Positions 6,277 through 9,372 of a DNA stretch of 9,372 bases are shown here, in pieces. Source of the DNA: Actinomycetota bacterium (GTDB lineage: Bacteria > Actinomycetota > Actinomycetes > S36-B12 > UBA5976); assembly GCA_017853815.1 (NCBI GenBank), contig JAFMIT010000061.1:1-9372 (forward strand), in the 5' to 3' direction. How positions within the stretch are numbered: the stretch's first letter is position 1; every line of letters starts with the position of its first letter. The notes under the pieces are model-generated. The model saw only the letters and a list, made by a program, of their open reading frames with translations, was not told where the DNA came from and did no database searches. The position numbers and the translations under genes were made by a program.

Positions 6277-7608
6277 GTGAGCGCGCTTCCCGAGAACCCA
6301 CTGTTGCGTGCGGCAAAAATCGCCGCGCTGCCAACGACATTTGCGCTCCGCCAAGCGTCTGGTCTCAGCAAGCGACTGATTGGCGTATCTGCCGAAGATG
6401 TGGCTGCAGATCTTCAAATGCGTACCGCCGAGCAACTGTTCTCGATCTTGGGTGAACTCAAAGGCGGCGCGATGAAGATGGGCCAAGCGCTGTCCATTTT
6501 TGAATCGGCCCTGCCTGAGGATCTCGCAGCGCCGTATCGCGCGGCTCTCAATCAATTGCAGGATTCCGCTCCCCCAATGCCAGAGTCGCTCATGCGCCAG
6601 GCGCTCGCGGCCGCAATGGGCGAAGAGTGGGAAAGCAAATTCCAGTACTTCAATTTTCAGCCAGCACATGCGGCCTCAATTGGCCAAGTCCACAAAGGTG
6701 TATGGCACGACGGCCGCCGGGTAGCAGTCAAGGTCCAGTACCCCGGCGCCGCCAAAGCACTCGATTCAGATATTCAACAAGCTAGCCGCGTCGCTCGATT
6801 GATGAGCATGATCGCGCCTGGCATTGACATCGATCCAATCATCGACGAACTCAAACACCGCATGGTCGAAGAGCTCGACTACGAGCGCGAAGCGCGCTCT
6901 CAACAACGTTTCGCTGAGGCCTATGCCGACGACCAAGATGTGGCGATTCCGCAGGTGGTGTTCAGTGCGCCGACTGTTCTCGTCACTGAGTGGCTCGATA
7001 GTTCGCCGCTGTCGAAAGTCATCACCCACGGTGACCAAGAAGAACGAAACCGCATGGGTCTGAAATACGAGCGATTCTTGCTGTCAGGTCCCGCACGGTG
7101 CGGCCTGCTCCATGCAGACCCACATCCAGGAAATTTCCGCGTCACTCCAGACGGTCGTCTCGGCGTTCTCGATTTCGGTGCCGTCGCAGAGTTGCCAGAC
7201 GGTCTGCCACAGGCGATGGGTCGCCTTCTCAAGATTTCGATGAACAACAATCCACAAGAAGTTGTCGACGGATTGCGAGAAGAAGGTTTTCTCCTGCCCA
7301 ACATCACCGTCGACCCACAACAACTGCACGACTACCTCGCTCCGTTTACTGAACCAGCAGAGAGCGAGTACTTCACGTTCAGTAGAGATTGGATGCGCAC
7401 TCAGTTCTCTCGCATCAACGATCCACGTCAGCCCGAGTTCACGATCGGTTTCAAAATCAATTTGCCTCCGTCGTACCTTTTGATTCACCGCGTCTGGCTA
7501 GGCTCAATCGGAGTTCTCAGCCAATTGGAATGCACCATCCCAGCGCGTGTCGAAATTGAGAAATGGGTTCCAGGCTTTGCCGTGGAATCAGCTAGCTCAG
7601 CTGACTAA
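6277..7608 (+). CDS. ABC1/AarF (ADCK/UbiB) family atypical protein kinase-like ATPase, Rv3197-like
   Basis: The protein has 443 residues and starts at GTG 6277. All hallmark motifs of the ABC1 family are present. These are the KxGQ extension (KMGQ, 67-70), the Ala-rich loop with AASIGQVHKG (132-141), the nucleotide-binding Lys in VAVKVQYPGA (Lys152), EELDYEREA (198-206), the catalytic-loop HADPHPGN (279-286, Asp281 and Asn286), and the metal-binding Asp in LDFGAVAELP (Asp299). Length is normal and nothing is truncated. No transmembrane helix is obvious. Elsewhere ABC1 proteins support ubiquinone or other lipid metabolism. In mycobacteria Rv3197 belongs to the WhiB7-linked macrolide tolerance neighbourhood. 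Which role applies here is unknown. The gene lies 15 bases after the ThiF-like gene and is probably co-transcribed with it. Its last 17 bases overlap the end of the opposing uvrD2. The ribosome binding site is weak, so translational coupling is plausible. Confidence 0.95.
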   Translation: MSALPENPLLRAAKIAALPTTFALRQASGLSKRLIGVSAEDVAADLQMRTAEQLFSILGELKGGAMKMGQALSIFESALPEDLAAPYRAALNQLQDSAPPMPESLMRQALAAAMGEEWESKFQYFNFQPAHAASIGQVHKGVWHDGRRVAVKVQYPGAAKALDSDIQQASRVARLMSMIAPGIDIDPIIDELKHRMVEELDYEREARSQQRFAEAYADDQDVAIPQVVFSAPTVLVTEWLDSSPLSKVITHGDQEERNRMGLKYERFLLSGPARCGLLHADPHPGNFRVTPDGRLGVLDFGAVAELPDGLPQAMGRLLKISMNNNPQEVVDGLREEGFLLPNITVDPQQLHDYLAPFTEPAESEYFTFSRDWMRTQFSRINDPRQPEFTIGFKINLPPSYLLIHRVWLGSIGVLSQLECTIPARVEIEKWVPGFAVESASSAD

Positions 7609-9372
7609 CAACCTCAAGCAGACTTTCACCAAAGCGCTCGAATTTGTCGAGTGTCATCCCATGCATGGCCATGAGCGCAGATGGCGAATCTGGGAGTTGC
7701 TCAGCGATTGCCACGAGCGATGCTTCGGTCAGTACCAACCAAGGAACAGTCGCTTCGGCAACAGCTTGGTTGTCTCGCCACTTCAAGAGCACATCCACGC
7801 GCGCACTGACGTCCGGTGCTGGGCAGGTCTGGCAACGCCCAACCGCAATCTCGAAAGCCTTACTGAGGCCTTTGCCACACAGCGAACATTTCGAGAATTC
7901 TCGAGTCACCGCTTCATCTCGTTGGTGGGCAATCGAGACGGTAGAAACCGACGGTGTGAGAGCCGTCGTTGCGCCCATTTCGGAGACGAAACGTGAGACC
8001 TGCTGTGGTTGACCGTTGCGAGTTAGCGCCCATGACACATTGACACTGAGGCGGGCGCGCGTGATGGCGACGTACATGAGACGCCGCTCTTCTGCTAACG
8101 CCTGTTCGCTCGTCGCAAGCGCGTACGGCAACGTGCCTTCGTTGAGACCAGGCAAGAAGACGTGATTCCATTCCAAGCCTTTTGCGGCATGAATCGTGGC
8201 CAACGTGACAGCAGCCGGAGCTGGCTCGTGTTGAGCGAGTGTCAATCTCGCCACTTCTTCAAAGAAGTCAATCACTGTCGCGTTGGAATCTGCCTGTTCG
8301 ACATCGGCCGCCAACGCCACCAATGCGCTCAGCGCTTCCCAGCTAGATCGCGCCTCGCTCGAAGTCGCCGTGATCGTAGGCGACCAGCCACACCGAATGG
8401 CCGCATCGCGCACAATCGCAGCCAGCGAGCCTCCACCGTGGCTATAGGACTCTGCTCGAAGCGCCAGCAATACTTGCTTGACTTCTCGCCGATCGAAAAA
8501 CCGAGTGGCACCTTTGAGCGTGTAGGGAATTTGGGCCGCATCTAGCGCTCGCTCGAGAGGAACGGTCATGGAATTCAGCCGCACGAGAATCGCGATAGAT
8601 CTGACGTCTTCACCCGAGGCAATCAGATCGCGAATCTGACTCGCTATCGCTGCTGCTTCGTCGTTGTCTGTTGCGAACGACCCAGTTGTCACTGCGCCCT
8701 GCGCGGACGACTGTGATGTCATGGTTAATCCCGTGCGCAAGTGCGGGAGTTCTCGTGACAGGAGCGCGTTGGCCGCCTGAGTGATGGGTTCGGCGCATCG
8801 ATACGTTCTCGCAAGTTCAACAACTGTCGACTGCGGAAAGCGATGACGAAAATTCGTCAAGAAGTTAGGTGCCGCGCCAGCAAAACTATAAATCGTCTGC
8901 GCAGGATCGCCGACAACACACAGTTCGTCTCGCTCACCTACCCAAATGTCGAGAAGTGCTTGCTGCAACGGAGTGACGTCTTGGAATTCATCCACGGTGA
9001 ACCAGTGGTAGCGGCGACGAATTTCTTCAGCGACGTCAGGTCGCTGCTGCAGCATTCCAAGTGTCAATCCCAAAACATCTTCAAAATCAATGTGATTCGT
9101 TGTCGTGAGCAAGTCTTGATACGCCGACCAAATACCCACGACGTCTGCGGGTTCGACATCAGCGAACGGACGCTCAACGAGCGCATAACCTTGAGGGTCG
9201 AGTCCGGAGGATTTAGCCCATTCAATTTCTGCAGCAACAAAGCGTCGCTGCGTCACGGTTAAATCAACACCTGCCGTGCGGGCGGCTTGTTCAATCACGG
9301 AAGATTTTGTACTCAGAATCTTCCAGGCAGGCCCGCCAAGCACTCGCGGCCAGAAGAAGCTCAACTGTCGCA
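7592..9372 (-). CDS. uvrD2: UvrD2-type superfamily 1A DNA helicase with tetracysteine and HRDC domain (N-terminus cut off by window edge)
   Basis: The frame is open to the right edge. The codons at the edge (RQLSFFWPRV) match the inside of a UvrD protein, so the TTG at 9364 is Leu and not a start. About 592 residues are visible; roughly 100-115, with Walker A and motif Ia, lie outside. Counting from the Leu at 9364, visible motifs are Walker B in TVDEFQDVTPLQQ (about 123-135), motif III in VVGDPAQTIYSFAGA (150-164), motif IV in ARTYRC (185-190), motif V in IHAAKGLEWNHVFLPG (391-406), and motif VI in RLMYVAITRAR (428-438). A Cys493/496/511/514 tetracysteine zinc site and an HRDC domain (about 518-590) follow. 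This layout is the mycobacterial UvrD2 (Rv3198c) arrangement, an ATP-dependent 3'-5' helicase of DNA repair. The tetracysteine is reported to matter for unwinding there. The gene converges on the ABC1 kinase gene with a 17-base overlap. Confidence 0.96.
   Translation of the reverse strand, partial: RQLSFFWPRVLGGPAWKILSTKSSVIEQAARTAGVDLTVTQRRFVAAEIEWAKSSGLDPQGYALVERPFADVEPADVVGIWSAYQDLLTTTNHIDFEDVLGLTLGMLQQRPDVAEEIRRRYHWFTVDEFQDVTPLQQALLDIWVGERDELCVVGDPAQTIYSFAGAAPNFLTNFRHRFPQSTVVELARTYRCAEPITQAANALLSRELPHLRTGLTMTSQSSAQGAVTTGSFATDNDEAAAIASQIRDLIASGEDVRSIAILVRLNSMTVPLERALDAAQIPYTLKGATRFFDRREVKQVLLALRAESYSHGGGSLAAIVRDAAIRCGWSPTITATSSEARSSWEALSALVALAADVEQADSNATVIDFFEEVARLTLAQHEPAPAAVTLATIHAAKGLEWNHVFLPGLNEGTLPYALATSEQALAEERRLMYVAITRARLSVNVSWALTRNGQPQQVSRFVSEMGATTALTPSVSTVSIAHQRDEAVTREFSKCSLCGKGLSKAFEIAVGRCQTCPAPDVSARVDVLLKWRDNQAVAEATVPWLVLTEASLVAIAEQLPDSPSALMAMHGMTLDKFERFGESLLEVVSQLS

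Noticed and set aside
7547..7996. A 149-codon plus-strand frame past the kinase end, as a possible whiB7 or other gene
   Set aside because: It is antisense to the uvrD2 C-terminus, lacks the four-Cys pattern of WhiB proteins and the AT-hook, and reads as a shadow frame.
9362..9364. TTG 9364 as the start of the helicase
   Set aside because: The frame continues to the window edge and the sequence there matches the interior of UvrD proteins. Walker A must lie outside the window.

Overview
The window comes from an actinobacterium (Actinomycetota) of moderate GC content. The gene order matches, from memory, the Mycobacterium tuberculosis block Rv3193c-Rv3198c: UPF0182 membrane protein, YlbL-like PDZ/Lon protease, DUF2342-type 'zinc-dependent metalloprotease', ThiF-like protein, ABC1/AarF-family kinase and UvrD2 helicase. 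The moderate GC, short spacers and overlapping gene ends would suit a compact-genome actinobacterium, for example a small Microbacteriaceae-like or freshwater lineage. That narrower placement is inference.

Left arm (1-3289, minus strand). Three tightly packed genes are read leftwards: a 73-residue one-helix membrane protein, a Lon-like PDZ protease anchored at its N-terminus, and a UPF0182 protein with seven predicted helices that runs off the left edge with its C-terminus missing. The three probably form one membrane operon. A 121-base divergent spacer (3290-3410) carries a short perfect inverted repeat and separates it from the plus-strand genes.

Middle (3411-5244). The DUF2342-family gene runs rightwards. 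In it, the position where I expect a conserved His (E-x-x-H) is Leu. A 218-base spacer follows, with a cluster of DnaA-box-like 9-mers and then a strong intrinsic terminator that serves a minus-strand gene. That gene encodes a 54-residue zinc-ribbon protein (DUF5679) with a perfect GGAGG ribosome binding site. A 206-base divergent spacer follows.

Right arm (5245-9372). A ThiF/E1-like protein with a degraded glycine loop and the ABC1 kinase sit 15 bases apart and are likely co-transcribed. The kinase gene converges on uvrD2, and the two 3' ends overlap by 17 bases. There is therefore no room for whiB7, which lies at this junction in mycobacteria. The uvrD2 gene runs off the right edge, so its N-terminus with Walker A is not visible.

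No stretch longer than about 220 bases lacks a gene. I see no tRNA, rRNA, insertion sequence, phage gene or CRISPR array. This is a conserved, vertically inherited actinobacterial neighbourhood rather than an accessory island. The novelty lies in poorly understood conserved proteins and in small departures from the usual pattern.
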